DNA of 64,000 nucleotides, from positions 23,994,001-24,058,000 of the forward strand of contig CM114271.1 in assembly GCA_050084515.1 (NCBI GenBank), written 5' to 3'. This DNA is from Blasia pusilla (lineage: Eukaryota > Marchantiophyta > Marchantiopsida > Blasiales). Under the pieces are notes generated by a model. The model saw only the letters and a program-made list of their open reading frames with translations, did not search any database and was not told the origin of the DNA. Both the position numbers and the translations under genes were made by a program. Positions 23,191 to 33,499 of the stretch are shown here, one piece after another. How positions within the stretch are numbered: the first letter of the stretch is position 1; each line of letters starts with the position of its first letter.

Positions 23191-24560
23191 ATGAGCCAAG
23201 TTCCCGTGAGATTTATTTATGGGGCTCGACCAGGAGGGTCTTCCCCAACAGTGTTAGCATCTGTGGCTGGTTTTAGTGGAGTAGTCACTTGGCCAGGAGA
23301 CTTTTTGGAGGGTAATGTTTCTGCTATGGATTCTCCTGTGCATGAGGAGGTAGAGGAGGTCCCTATTTTTGCAGTAGTGGCATCCTCATCGTTGGATATG
23401 CCACTTTGGAGTTCAGGCGGTGCACTACGGCAGGAGGCTGATCGCCTAGTGCAGGAGGCTTGGTGTGAGGCTGTTATACCTCACGAGGAAGAGGAGGCCC
23501 CACGACGGACTCCTACTTCTGGTCCAGTTGGGTTATCTTCTTTGGATACTACACCCATTGTATGGCAGTATCCGCCGGAGGGCATTTGTGTGTTAGATCT
23601 CTTCGGTGGGATTAGCATTGGTTTGGCTGTAGTGTTGCAGGCCGGTATTCTGTCTTGGAGATACGTGTATGTGGAGCGAGATGAGACGGCCGAAGAGAGT
23701 CTCATCCCGACATATTGGTCGATTCTTTGTGGAGATATCCTGAGTTGTTGCCGCCATCAGCTATTTGTGGGTACCAGCGTGCTTTGCCGTCACACATTGC
23801 ATTGTTGGGGGCGCAGGACCTTGAGAGGGTTGGTCCTTTGGATTTGGTGATTGCTGGATGGCCATGTCAGGGTCATAGACGTGCAGGTCGTGGTGAGGGA
23901 TTACACGACCCTAGGTCTCGATTGTTTTGGGAGATGTTACGGAAGTTACGACATCTTCAGGTTCATCAGGCACGTGCTCCAGCTTACATTTTGGAGAATG
24001 TTCCATTGTTGGGTGACACTCGGACCCGGATGATGGCAAGTATTCATGAGGTGCGGTCTTGGATTGGACCAGCGGTGTTGTTGGATGCATTGCGAGTTGG
24101 CTGGCGTGCACATCGTCCACGCTTGTGGTGGACAAACTTGTTGCCTAGGGAGGTTCTACGTCGAGGATATGATGCAGTGCAGCGGGATCCTTGCCTTACA
24201 GTGGATAGTATCTTGGATACTGGGCGAATTTCTCAGGTGGTGAGGGTTATTGATCGGTCACCCATTGTAGTGGTGAACCGTGTGGGCTAGCCTAGGATGG
24301 CACTACCCACATTTGTGAGTTTTCCCTCGTCACATGCATACAGGGAAGGTGGTCCCGGGCTTGTATGGGATTCTCATGTGCGGCGAGTTGGTGGAGCCTA
24401 ACGCGATGAGAGAGAGCGTGCGATGGGATTTGCTCGTGGTGTGGCGGTTGCTTCCATTTCTGAGGCTTCACGACGTCATGTGTTGGGTCAGGCCATGGAC
24501 CTGAATTGTTTGACTTGGATTTTGAGTCTTGGTATGGCCGAGCAGCGTCGACTTTGGACT
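23191..24560 (+). pseudogene. DNMT3-like cytosine-C5 methyltransferase, most complete copy
   Basis: Four blocks occur in DNMT order. Motif I is VLDLFGGISIGLAVVLQAG, then YVYVERDET (23590-23690). After a frameshift at about 23700 comes motif IV, LVIAGWPCQGH (catalytic Cys of Pro-Cys), then LHDPRSRLFWEMLRKLR, motif VI AYILENVPLLG (Glu of ENV), and HRPRLWWTN with DSILDTGRISQVVRV, as in the DNMT3 R-x-x-W-x-N and GR-x-x region. The last block, DERERAMGFARG ... ASRRHVLGQAMDL (24405-24510), matches DNMT3/DRM motif X. The enzyme would methylate DNA de novo. It sits in pol between protease and RT. At least two frameshifts interrupt it. Confidence 0.85.
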
Positions 24561-24781
24561 ATGTCTGTGGATCTTCCACCCCTTGTAATGAGCTCGATGG
24601 CTATCGGGACGGTAGAGGCATCGGCCGGGGGCGAGGAGAGTAGTATTTTGCATCCTTGGAGTAAATGGGATGTAATGGCTGGGCATGTGGAGTTGGTTGC
24701 TCATGCTGGTGGAGGAGTTATTTGCTCAAATGAAAGTGTAGCTAAGGGTGTACCATCTTTAAGGGGGTTGCGTAGCAGCCA
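24561..24781 (+). other. Spacer between DNMT and RT in the pol region
   Basis: No domain recognised. The polyprotein probably ran through here. Equivalent spacers lie at 30.7-30.93 and 44.99-45.22 kb. Confidence 0.4.
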
Positions 24782-25610
24782 ATGGCATCTTCCTCTCCCT
24801 CTAGTGTGCCAATGGAGGAGACTTGGGAGCCATTACTTGGGCTCAAGCTTACGGGAGGTGAGAAACGACGCTTGACACAGTTCCTACGTGCTTATAGGAG
24901 TTGTTTTGCCTTTAGCATGAAGGAGTTGGGTTCTCTGGTTGGACCCGGTATACGGATTGATTTGGCTAGTGATACGCCAATCTTCCGTCGTCCCTACCGA
25001 TATAGTGATATGGAGAGGGACCTGATTCAGAGTAGGACGTTGGACCTTTTGGAGGCTGGATTAGTGGAGTTGTCGCATGGAGAGTATGCATCAGCCACTT
25101 TCATGCCTGCTAAAAAGGATATGCATGGCAACTACACGGATAGGCGGATGTGTGGAGATTACCGTCCTATCAATCGGCAAACCAAGGCCGATAGGTATGC
25201 CATGCCTACACCTGAGGAGATCTTTGATGTGGTGGGACAGGCAAAGATTTTCAGTACTTTGGATCTTTGGCGAGATACCATCAATTGCCGATTCGGAGAG
25301 TGACAAGGCCAAGACAATGCATTTTGGGGTGTCAACTCTCATGGCAAGGATTGTTTGTACGGTGGAAATTCTTACCCTTTGGGTTGAAGAATGCACTGCC
25401 GAGTTTCAAAGAGTGATGGGCGGGATCCTAGCAGGTTGGATTTTGTTCGGTGTTACATTGATGATATCTTGGTGTTCAAGAACACGGTGGAGGAGCATCG
25501 ATACATTTGCAGATGGTGTTTGAGCGGTTGAAAGCTCATGGTCTACGTTTGCATCAGGAAAGTGTAAGTTCTTCCATGAGGATGTTGAGTACTTGGGTCA
25601 TGTGATCTAT
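24782..25610 (+). pseudogene. Reverse transcriptase, broken
   Basis: Frame 24782-25303 gives METWEPLLGLKL, ASDTPIFRRPYRY, MPAKKDMHGNY, RMCGDYRPINRQT and PTPEEIFDVVGQAKIFSTLDL. The frame then shifts. The catalytic CYIDDI is at about 25452-25470 in another frame, and the LGHVIYPGG block begins the thumb near 25594. Frameshifts near 25275, 25380 and 25540 inactivate it. Confidence 0.85.
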
Positions 25611-26600
25611 CCAGGTGGTTTGGGAGTTCAAAGCAAGCAAAGGTGGAGGCTATTGCACTTATTCGCGTCCGGTAGATGTGAGTAGAGTTCGAGCATTCAT
25701 GGGATTGGCGAACTACTATCGGAGGTATGTGAAGGGATTTAGTGCTATGGCAAAGCCTTTGAACCAATTGCTGAAATCAGATCAAGAGTGGCTTTGGGGA
25801 GATGATCGGGAGAGAGCTTTTGGGGAGCTTAAGGCCTAGTTGGTGGCGGCGCCTATCTTGAGGAGACCTATCGAGGGCGCCATTTCAGATTACACACCGA
25901 TTGGAGTAGGTTGGGACTTGAGCGGTGTTGACACAACATGATGATGAGCACATGGAGTTTGTGGTGGCCTATGCAAGTCGTTCGAATAATGCAATGAGTC
26001 GCGCTATAGTTCATATGAGGGAGAGTGCTTGGCAAGAGTGTGGGTTGTGGCACACTTTAGGTGTTACTTGTTTGGCACACAGATTTACCCTTGTTATTGA
26101 TCACCGGCCGCTCAAGTGGTTGATGGAGTCGGACAAGCTTACGGGGAAGCTTGCACGGTGGGCTCTTATCTTACAGAGTATGACTTCCGGGTGGTACATA
26201 GACCTGGAGTTGCCAACCTTGATCTTTGATGGGTTGAGTAGGAACCCATGTACTAGCCAAGAGGATACAACTGGGGCTAGATGGCATGGCGAGGTTGATG
26301 AGGAGATGGTGCCAGGTTGGCATGCATCCGCCTTTTTATGTTGGTTAGGGGTGGACTCTAGTATGGAGGACCACATGATATCTTACTCTAGTCAGAGGGT
26401 AGATGGCCAGCCTTCAGATCCTAAGGTTGGAGATGGTGGCACGGATCAGCGTGATATTCATGATGATGCGTTGGTGTTGGAGTTCCTACGGACCAGTAGG
26501 GTGCCAGGCATAGTGAGTGCCAAGGAGCGAGACCGTGTTCTTCAACGTGCTAAGAGGTATCGATTGGAGGGAACACATATTATCCGCATGTGGGAGGATG
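25611..26600 (+). pseudogene. RT thumb, RNase H and linker
   Basis: VSRVRAFMGLANYYRRYVKG (25678-25740) is the RT thumb. RNase H follows: HTDWSRLGL, LTQHDDEHMEFVVAYASRSN, LVIDHRPLKWLMES and FDGLSRNPC, with decay around the Glu motif. The linker (about 26290-26600) is conserved between copies (ARWHGEVDEEMVPGWHAS), ending RMWEDGRVRVVPHL before integrase. Confidence 0.8.
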
Positions 26601-27068
26601 GTAGAGTACGAGTAGTGCCACATTTGGCTCAGAGAGAGCACATTGTGCGACATGCCCATGAGGAGTTGGGACATTTTGGGGTAAAGCGTACGTATAGCTT
26701 ACTCCTTGGCGATATTGGTGGCGTGGCATGCATACTCAGTGCAGTAGATTGGTGTCACGTTGTATGGTTTGTGACCGGGTGAGGGCATCATTTAATGCCC
26801 CTACACCAAAATTACACCCCTTGCCTATTATGGGGTTGGGTTACCGTTGGAGTGTGGACTTTGCGGGACCGTTACCATTGACTGTACGACATCATCGATA
26901 TGTGTTGGTGATGGTGGAGCACTTCTCCAAGTGGATTGAGTTGGTGGCATTACCGGACAAGGCAAGTGAGGGAACGGCGTATGCGTTTCTGGATAGAGTG
27001 CTTAGTCATTTTGGTGCACCAGCTGAAGTGCTGACCGACCAGGGTGAGTTTCAGGGTGAGTTTCGTTC
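26601..27068 (+). pseudogene. Integrase N-terminal and core part
   Basis: HHCC domain (RHAHEELGHFGVKRTYS, CMVCDRVRASF after a frameshift) and catalytic core with SVDFAGPLPLTVRHHRYVL and LTDQGEFQGEF. The core stops at about 27068, before the third catalytic residue, where a second copy of the region 26693-26883 begins. Confidence 0.8.
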
Positions 27069-27072
27069 GTCC

Positions 27073-27263
27073 TATAGCTTACTCCTTGGTCAGTATTGGT
27101 GGTGTGGCATGCATACTCAGGTGCAGCAGTTGGTGTCATGTTGTATGGTTTGTGACCGGGTGAGGGTATCATTCAATGCCCCTACACCAAAATTACACCC
27201 CTTGCCTATTATGGGGTTGGGTTACCGTTGGAGTGTGGACTTTGCGGGACCGTTACCGTTGAC
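27073..27263 (+). repeat. Second copy of the integrase zinc-to-core segment
   Basis: Bases 27073-27263 repeat 26693-26883 (offset 380-381) at high identity. The first copy is more decayed in this stretch (it carries a frameshift at CMVCDR), the second reads CMVCDRVRVSFNAP in frame. It ends with CCGTTGAC, where the DNA transposon begins. It is either a tandem duplication or the stub of another element copy. Confidence 0.85.
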
Positions 27264-27306
27264 CGGAGGTGCGGGAAGAGGAGAGGAAGAGAGGAAGAGA
27301 GGAGAG
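27256..27306 (+). repeat. Putative DNA transposon end with 8-bp duplication (left)
   Basis: CCGTTGAC (27256-27263) also occurs in reverse complement at 34523-34530, where the interrupted integrase resumes. Just inside, 27277-27306 is a 30-base purine block identical to 34561-34590. Both read away from the retroelement, as expected of terminal inverted repeats once the inversion at 29648/44684 is undone. The outermost bases of the two ends differ, so the exact terminus is uncertain. Confidence 0.5.
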
Positions 27307-27668
27307 AGGAGAGAGGAAACTACCTTCAACCAAAATAGATACTTTTTTTTTAAGAGAGTTTCCGTTGGGTTGAAGAGAGGAAAGTTTTTGTGTGAATTTT
27401 TTTGCACTTTTTTGTTCATTTATTAAGCAGTCCCATAGTTTTTTTTTCCTCTTCCATATTTTGGCAACTCCTCTGAGTCCGACAAGTTGCAAATTGCACA
27501 AAATTTAGAAAACTGAAAAATCAGTGGAATCATAAGTGTGGAACCAATCACTTTTTCCATCCAAGGTCTGGAAAAAATCTATCATTTGCCCCGGGCTGAA
27601 TAGAGTTCAAGCTCAAAGTGAAGGTTCAAGAAAAATAAAAGTACAATCTAAAACTTCATTTTGCATCC

Positions 27669-29171
27669 TCAAAGTGGTTTGTTTAAAATACTTCGCACTT
27701 CTTTGAGGGACAGAATTGGTTGGTGGATTCCTACTCCTACCTCCGACTCTCTTAAAACTACTAGCAACACATAGTATATGTGCTTACAAGGGAAGTACCT
27801 TTTGCCACTTGTCTCTCTTTGGACAAAGTCATCACATGAACATGTGGGAAAGCAAAAGATGTGCACCACATACACCCCTGTGACACTTGAATTTACAGTG
27901 TTGTTCCTAACCCAATACATCCTTCCTATTCCATTGCCACTCAAGACATCTTTCGTGGCGATGATCTCCATTTTTTCCTCCCGAGCTGATGCAATTAGCT
28001 TTGCTCTCTCCACCGTTGGCCTACACATTTTGTTTCTCTTCACCCCATTTCTAGACTCAAACAGAAATAGTGGATTGAGATCATCCACCTTCTCCGGGTA
28101 CATGTTGACATTAATCTTGGGTTGAATACGAAATGCGAAGGTCTTTGTAATGCGAACATGCTCCGAACTTCCCCCGTCTACGAGTGTGAAACCGGCACTT
28201 GTAAGATTGTCCACTTCGTCTTGAGTGCAGTTCGTACCTGCGGCGATGGGCCAAATCGTGGGGGTATTCCTCAGAGCTCCAATGGCAACCGGATAAGACT
28301 TTCGGAAAGCGCAAGATTCATTTGGGCGGAAGAAGTACTTCAATTTATCCTCGGTCCTCGTGAAACGATCAAAGGTTTTGAGTCCCCAAAACCCAGTCAG
28401 TGGTCGTCCAGTCCTTGTACGGTTCTTATTTAGGAAAGTGCCGCATGCTCTCCTAATGCCATCAAATCCTGCCCTGCAGGTGGGTCCATGTCCTGGGTTG
28501 CTCCAAGATATATGCCACCGTTTGAGGTTGCAATCCACCTCCATTACCGTAATCCCATATTGTTGAACCACCCCACCGACCGGATGTTGCGAACTTCCAG
28601 CAACGGAGGGCTTTTGAAATAAAACATTCACTGATTTTGGAGAAGTAACTCCATCACAGATTTGGGACGGGTCTGGGGTCCCCGAATACGTGGGCGGCGT
28701 ACTTTCCTCATCCAAATCAATCACTGGATTAGTTCCTCGATGCTGCCTCTTCACCTGCCTGAAGTCAATATACTTATCTGGTCTCCACGAGTCTCGCTCG
28801 GACTGCTCTACCACCATCTGTATGGGACATCTTGAAACCCGCCCACGAATGTCCCCACCAATGTGTACATCTTGCTCGAGGGGAGTTCCAGCTACGCACC
28901 GGTTGAAGGCTTCCACGTACATTTTTTCATCACCAGATCTCACAGCAGCCCTGACATAGAGCTCGTAGATCGACGGCCCCCTTCCTTTTGTTACGCCTTT
29001 TATGAGGAAGATATGGGATGCTGCACACTGTAGCATTGCTCTTGCCTGGTCTTGTTGGCATGCCTCCACAAGTGAAATTCTTTGGCATGCTTGTGACGAT
29101 CTCTAGGAGGAATGAACACTTTCTGCTCCACTTGTGTTGGGGCAGAGGGCATTTTCATGAATGTTCAATCC
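27669..29171 (-). pseudogene. MULE-like transposase, C-terminal part with SWIM zinc finger
   Basis: A 466-codon frame (29069-27669), extendable upstream with one stop to a TTGCAG acceptor at 29172. Near the C terminus is a SWIM zinc finger, C-x-C-x(n)-C-x-H (CSCDDF ... FPCKHIYYV, about residues 418-442). SWIM fingers are typical of MULE-type transposase C termini, where they are thought to bind DNA or protein. The middle region (SNPGHGPTCRAGFDGIRRAC and following) is unfamiliar. In the rearranged DNA it is separated from its N-terminal part at 42713-44684. Undoing one inversion makes them contiguous. The protein could instead be an unrelated SWIM protein. Confidence 0.6.
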
Positions 29172-29609
29172 CTGCAACGACGACAATGTTAGAAGGGAAC
29201 AAAAATAACTCAGCAGTCAAAGACATAAGCTACCTGTCGGAACCAGACGGGTTGCAAGGCCGAGGCATCCCATGAACAACTCTGCGACCCGTCGGGTCCC
29301 GACGTGTTGCAACCCTAAACCCACCTACTGCAACCCATCGGATTCAGACGGGTTGCAAGGCCGAGGCATCCCTTGAACGACTCTGCGACCCGTCGGTTTC
29401 CGTCGGGTTGCACACTCGGATTTGACCAAAATTCTGGATGCAACCCGTCGGTTTTCGTCGGGTTGCACACTCGGGCAACCCGTCGCATCCGAATGCTTGC
29501 TTGGTTTCTTCGGTTTGAAATCCCCATAGTTCCCACGCTTCTCAACTTGAGCTGCAACTTTACAAACAATTCTCAACGTGAGCTTGACAAGACAAAATAG
29601 TGAACTCAC
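29172..29609 (-). repeat. Inferred transposase intron with about six palindromic repeats
   Basis: Between a GTGAGT donor (29609) and a TTGCAG acceptor (29172) lie copies of the CAACCCGTCGG / CCGACGGGTTG palindrome, in varied form, at about 29245, 29286, 29329, 29386, 29439 and 29474, spaced roughly 35-57 bases. The same palindrome fills introns of the neighbouring gene at 36-41 kb. Confidence 0.7.
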
Positions 29610-29647
29610 CTTCCGCATGAAGTTTCCCCATTGTCTCATACGTACAG
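29610..29647 (-). pseudogene. Short transposase exon piece next to an inversion breakpoint
   Basis: If 44684 is joined to 29647, the frame of the transposase N-terminal part (ending LCSWLSWWC) stays open through this piece to the donor at 29609. This is the main evidence that the two parts were once one gene. Confidence 0.45.
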
Positions 29648-29730
29648 AAGTGGGAAAACTCACAAACGTGGGAAAGCGCAGACCCTTGTTACCACAGTCA
29701 ACGGTGGTCGATCATCGTGCCTCACTGCCA
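29648..29730 (-). mobile_element. Short inverted piece of the retroelement DNMT region
   Basis: The minus strand here matches the DNMT region between QVVRH and VSFP seen at about 30336-30432 on the plus strand. It ends at 29648 exactly where the plus-strand fragment starting at about 44684 (EAGPGLVWDDQV) would continue. It faces the plus-strand DNMT fragment from 29728 head to head. Confidence 0.7.
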
Positions 29731-30750
29731 GCCAGATCGTGCAGCAATATCTATATATGGAGATTGATGATGTTGCGAGGCGCGCTTCACTTCACCATGT
29801 GGCGCTATCACGCCTCCATTTTCTCGACTTGTTGTGTGCGTCCGCCATTCAGGGTTACCAGAGTTCCCTACCGAGGGACATTTCATTGTTGGGGGCGTAG
29901 GACTTGGAGCAGGTAGGGACCATAGACTTGGTCATTGCTGGTTGGCCGTGTCAGGGCCAATCGAGTGTTGGACGAGATAGCGGGTTAGCTCACACTCGGT
30001 CCAGGTTGTTTTTGGAGATGATGCCGGATCTTGCAACCTTTACATGAGCATCACTCTCGTTCTCCAACATACATTTTGGAAAATGTGCCAATTTTGGGCG
30101 ATTCGAGGTCCCGTGTGGTGACGAGTGCACATCAGGTGCGCGCATGGATCGGCCCAACACATGGATCGGCCCAACAGTGTTGTTAGATGCGGCGAGTGTG
30201 GGTTCATGAGCACATTGCCCGCGTCTTTGGTGGACCAACTTGGTACCACATGAGGTATTGCGGAGGGCTTATGCAAGAGTGGAGCGTCCCTCCAATTTGT
30301 TGGTGGATTCTATATTGGATCCGGGCCGTCGATCACAGGTAGTGAGGCACAATGATTGACCATCGTTGACTGTGGTCAACAAGATTGGCATACCACGAGC
30401 CACCTTTCCCATATTGGTGAGTTTTCCCGCTTCCTATGCATTTAAGGAGGCCGGATTTGGCTTGGTTTGGGATGACCAGGTATAGAGGTTGGTGGAGCCC
30501 AACGCCGATGAGCGAGAGCGAGCAATGGGATTCCCCACAAGAGTGACGGCAATAGCGTCACTATCGGAGGTAGCACGACGTCATGTCTTGGGTCAGGCGA
30601 TGGACCTAAACTACTTGACATGGATTTTCAGCTTAGGAGTAGTTGAGCAACGTTGTTTGAGGATGCGACATATCACAGTTGTTGCGTTGGTGAGCCCCAT
30701 GCCTACCGAGACGGTTGAGGCAGTGGATAGGGTCGAGACTCGAGGAGATT
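29728..30750 (+). pseudogene. DNMT3-like methyltransferase, 5' truncated
   Basis: Begins just after motif I with YLYMEIDDVARRASLHHVAL. Motif IV is LVIAGWPCQGQSSVGRDSG (about 29928-29985), interrupted by a stop after LLGA. The motif VI region is frameshifted. PRLWWTNLVPHEVLRR and DSILDPGRRSQVVR follow (30220-30345), then DERERAMGFPTRV ... ARRHVLGQAMDLNYLTWIF (30508-30630), the motif X block. Motif I itself is missing, so no S-adenosylmethionine site remains. Confidence 0.8.
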
Positions 30751-30927
30751 GACACACCAGGAGTGATCGGGAGAGACATCCTTGGACTTCTTGGGATGTT
30801 TTGCATCTCGCTCAATGTACACCAGGAGATGATAGCCACAACATTGAGCGTGGTTCCGGGTATTGCACATGGAGATGAGAGTTATGTTGTTCGAGACAGG
30901 GTTGCACCATAGCAACCACCGGCATCC

Positions 30928-32400
30928 GTGCCGAAGAGTCCTATTGTAGTCACGATGGAGACTTGGGAGCCAAATATGGGCCCTGAGTTGACAAGAGGAG
31001 AGCAGCGTTGGAAACACCAATTCCTTAGGAGTTATAGAAGCTGTTTTGCATTTAGTATCCATGATTTGGGTACGCTGAAGGGTCCAGGGATCCGCATTGA
31101 GTTGTCGAGTGACACGCCGATCTTCCGACGATCCGAAAGATACAGTGACATGGAGAGGGCTCTCACTCAAAGTAGGAGCTAGGACTTGCTTGGAGCAGGA
31201 CTAGTGGAGATGTCGCATGGAGAGTATGCATCTGCCACTATCATGCCCACCAAGAAGGATGTGCATGGCAACTGGACGGATAGGCGAATGTGTGGAGATT
31301 ACGGACCTATCAATTGGTAGACAAAGTCCAATAGGTATGCCATGCCCACTCCTGAGGAGATCTTTGATACGATTGGGCATGCAAATGTCTTCAGTTCATT
31401 GGATTTGTGAGCCGGATACCATCAATTGCCTATCAGATTGGAGGATAGGCAACAAACGGTATTTTGGGGCATCGATCCTCACGGGAAGGATTTTTTGTAC
31501 CAATGGCGGATCTTACCATTTGGGTTAAAGAACGCCCCGTCTGAATTTCAAAGGGTCATGGATAGGATCTTGGCAGGTCTGCATTTTGCTAGGTGTTATA
31601 TTGATGACATCGTAGTCTCTAGCGCCACGGTTGAGGAGCATGAGCGACATCTAGAGGAGGTGTTTCGACGATTGCAATAACATGGGCTGAAGCTACATCT
31701 AGGCAAGTGCAAATTCTTCTACGACAAGATTGATTATTTGGGTCATACGATATATCTTGGGGGCCTTGGTGTGCAGCAAGCGAAGGTAGAGGCTATTTCA
31801 CGCATTCCACGCCCTACAGATGTGAGTCGAGTTCGTGCATTCATGGGATTGGCAAACTTCTATCGATGGTACGTCAAGGGTTTCAGTTTGATTGCAAAGC
31901 CGGTAACCTTGATGACCAAGGTGGATCAGGAATGGCATTGGGGGGATGAGCAAGAGAGAGCATTTTAGATGCTCAAGGAAGAATTGACGTCCGCACCCAT
32001 ATTGAGGAGACCGATCACGGGACGTCCTTTCCAATTACATACTGATTGGAGCATGTTGGGGCTTGGAGCTATGCTTACTCAACATGATGATGATGGTAGA
32101 GAGTTTGTGGTGGCTTATGCTAGTCGCTCGAATAATGTTGTAGAGGTGAAGTATAGCTCGTATGAGGGTGAGTGCTTGGTTGTAATGTGGGCTGTCGCAC
32201 ATTTCAGATGTTATCTATTCGGCAATCCCTTTACCATCATTACTGATCTTCAGCCACTTAAGTGGTTGATAGAGTCCGACAAGCTTATAGGGAAGCTTGC
32301 GAGATGGGCTCTTTTGTTGCAAGATTATGACTTCCAGGTGGTGCATAGACCTGGGATGCTCAACTAGAATGCAGATGGTTTGAGACGTAATCCATGCTCG
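30928..32400 (+). pseudogene. Reverse transcriptase and RNase H
   Basis: METWEPNMGPEL at 30955, then SDTPIFRRSERYSDMERAL, RMCGDYGPINW, PTPEEIFDTIGHANVFSSLDL, LPFGLKNAPSEFQRVMDRIL, CYIDDIVVSSATVEEHERH (catalytic YIDD at about 31597-31608) and the thumb VSRVRAFMGLANFYRWYVKG. RNase H (31969-32367) has LHTDWSMLGLGAMLTQHDDD, SSYEGECLVVMWAVAHFR and IITDLQPLKWLIES. Fewer stops than other copies (31182, 31318, 31410, 31680, 31968, 32367), but still inactive. Confidence 0.85.
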
Positions 32401-32753
32401 AGTCAGCGAGATGCGACTAGAGCTCGTTGGCATGGTGAGATTGATGAGGAGTTGGTGCCAAGATGGCGTGCGTCAACCTATTTGGGCTTGTTGGCTATGG
32501 AAAGCCAAATTACTGAGACTTCGATGGCGAGGTCTAATGGAGAGTCCTTAGATGCAGAGGCTAGTGAGGAGACAACAGGTGGCCGAGACATTCACGACGA
32601 TGGAGTAGTCTTGGAGTACCTGCGTACTAGCAGCGTCGCGAGCGCAATAGGTGCTAGAGAGCGGGATCGGATCCTACAACAAGCCAAAGAGTTCCGGTGG
32701 TAGGGCATAAATGTGCTGCGAGTGTGGGAGGATGGTAGAGTGTGTGTAGTGCT
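32401..32753 (+). mobile_element. Linker end of the fragment, cut just before integrase
   Basis: Conserved linker (ARWHGEIDEELVPRWRAS ... REDRILQQAK-type) ending LRVWEDGRVCVV. At 32751-32754 (GCTT) it meets minus-strand LTR sequence. The missing integrase start is the minus-strand fragment beginning at 11585 (AAGC). Confidence 0.7.
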
Positions 32754-32857
32754 TGTCGTGCGAATCCACATCGTGATACAACATACATCGCTGACATACC
32801 ATACTCACATACATACATAACATAGACGAGAGCATCCACAAACACAAGTGTACCACA
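32754..32857 (-). mobile_element. LTR head (about 100 bp), detached
   Basis: Near-identical to 33333-33232: starts TGTGGTACACTTG on the minus strand at 32857 and ends CGCACGACA near 32755. It follows directly on the truncated LTR at 32858. Its natural continuation (TGTCATGACC) is found at 11587 on the other side of the rearranged block. Confidence 0.6.
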
Positions 32858-33333
32858 ACTGAAATCCGTGAAAGACCTACTGTCATAAAACACGTATAGA
32901 ATCACATACAATCGAGCCAAACCCACTCCACGATGGGAGAATCTAGGTCGAAGCTTGCGGGAAACACCATAGCCAAGAGCTCTACTCACTACCAAGGCTA
33001 ACTCCCAACGCAATAGGCTCAACTCAAAGAACTAATTGTTCTTTGAGTGCACTCCACCTTATATCCTCCAACCTAAGAGCGGGCCCTACTAGAAAAGTCA
33101 CCCTCAACTGAGTAACCCCCAACCCTATGTATGAAATCGCGTCTCTACCTAGACACTGCAGCCCTACATAAGGTATGGCCTCTAGTAGCACACTATACTC
33201 TACGACATAATCCGTATGGTCATAACAGCTGTCGTGCGAATCCACATCGTCATACAACATAAATCGCTAACATACCATACTCACATACATACATAACATA
33301 GACGAGAGCATCCACAAACACAAGTGTACCACA
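32858..33333 (-). mobile_element. 3' LTR, truncated
   Basis: Starts at 33333 right after a polypurine tract. The head block ends CGCACGACA near 33236, followed by TGTTATGACC at about 33230. It ends at GGATTTCAGT, where the related LTR at 11.96 kb goes on further. A second LTR head lies directly against the cut. Confidence 0.6.
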
Positions 33334-33350
33334 ACTCGCCCCCCTAACTC
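33334..33350 (-). promoter_or_regulatory. Polypurine tract
   Basis: GAGTTAGGGGGGCGAG on the minus strand directly before the LTR head at 33333. It defines the LTR start in this copy. Confidence 0.65.
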
Positions 33351-33499
33351 GCGGTTAGGTCCCTCTAACTCCCAGGTAGCCCTATACATCTACTACATGC
33401 TATACACCTTCTTGGGTGCACGAATCAGAAGGCCGGGTGCTAGGTTGCCCCATCGTTAGTCGCATATCTGTAATCCATATCATGCAAAGATCAAGTCAT

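Noticed and set aside
32754-33333. Repeat-flanked 580-bp unit as a miniature LTR element (TRIM)
   Set aside because: Two roughly 100-bp repeats flank about 375 bases, as in a TRIM, but the first repeat follows the polypurine tract and continues into known LTR sequence. The second is the detached head of another LTR.
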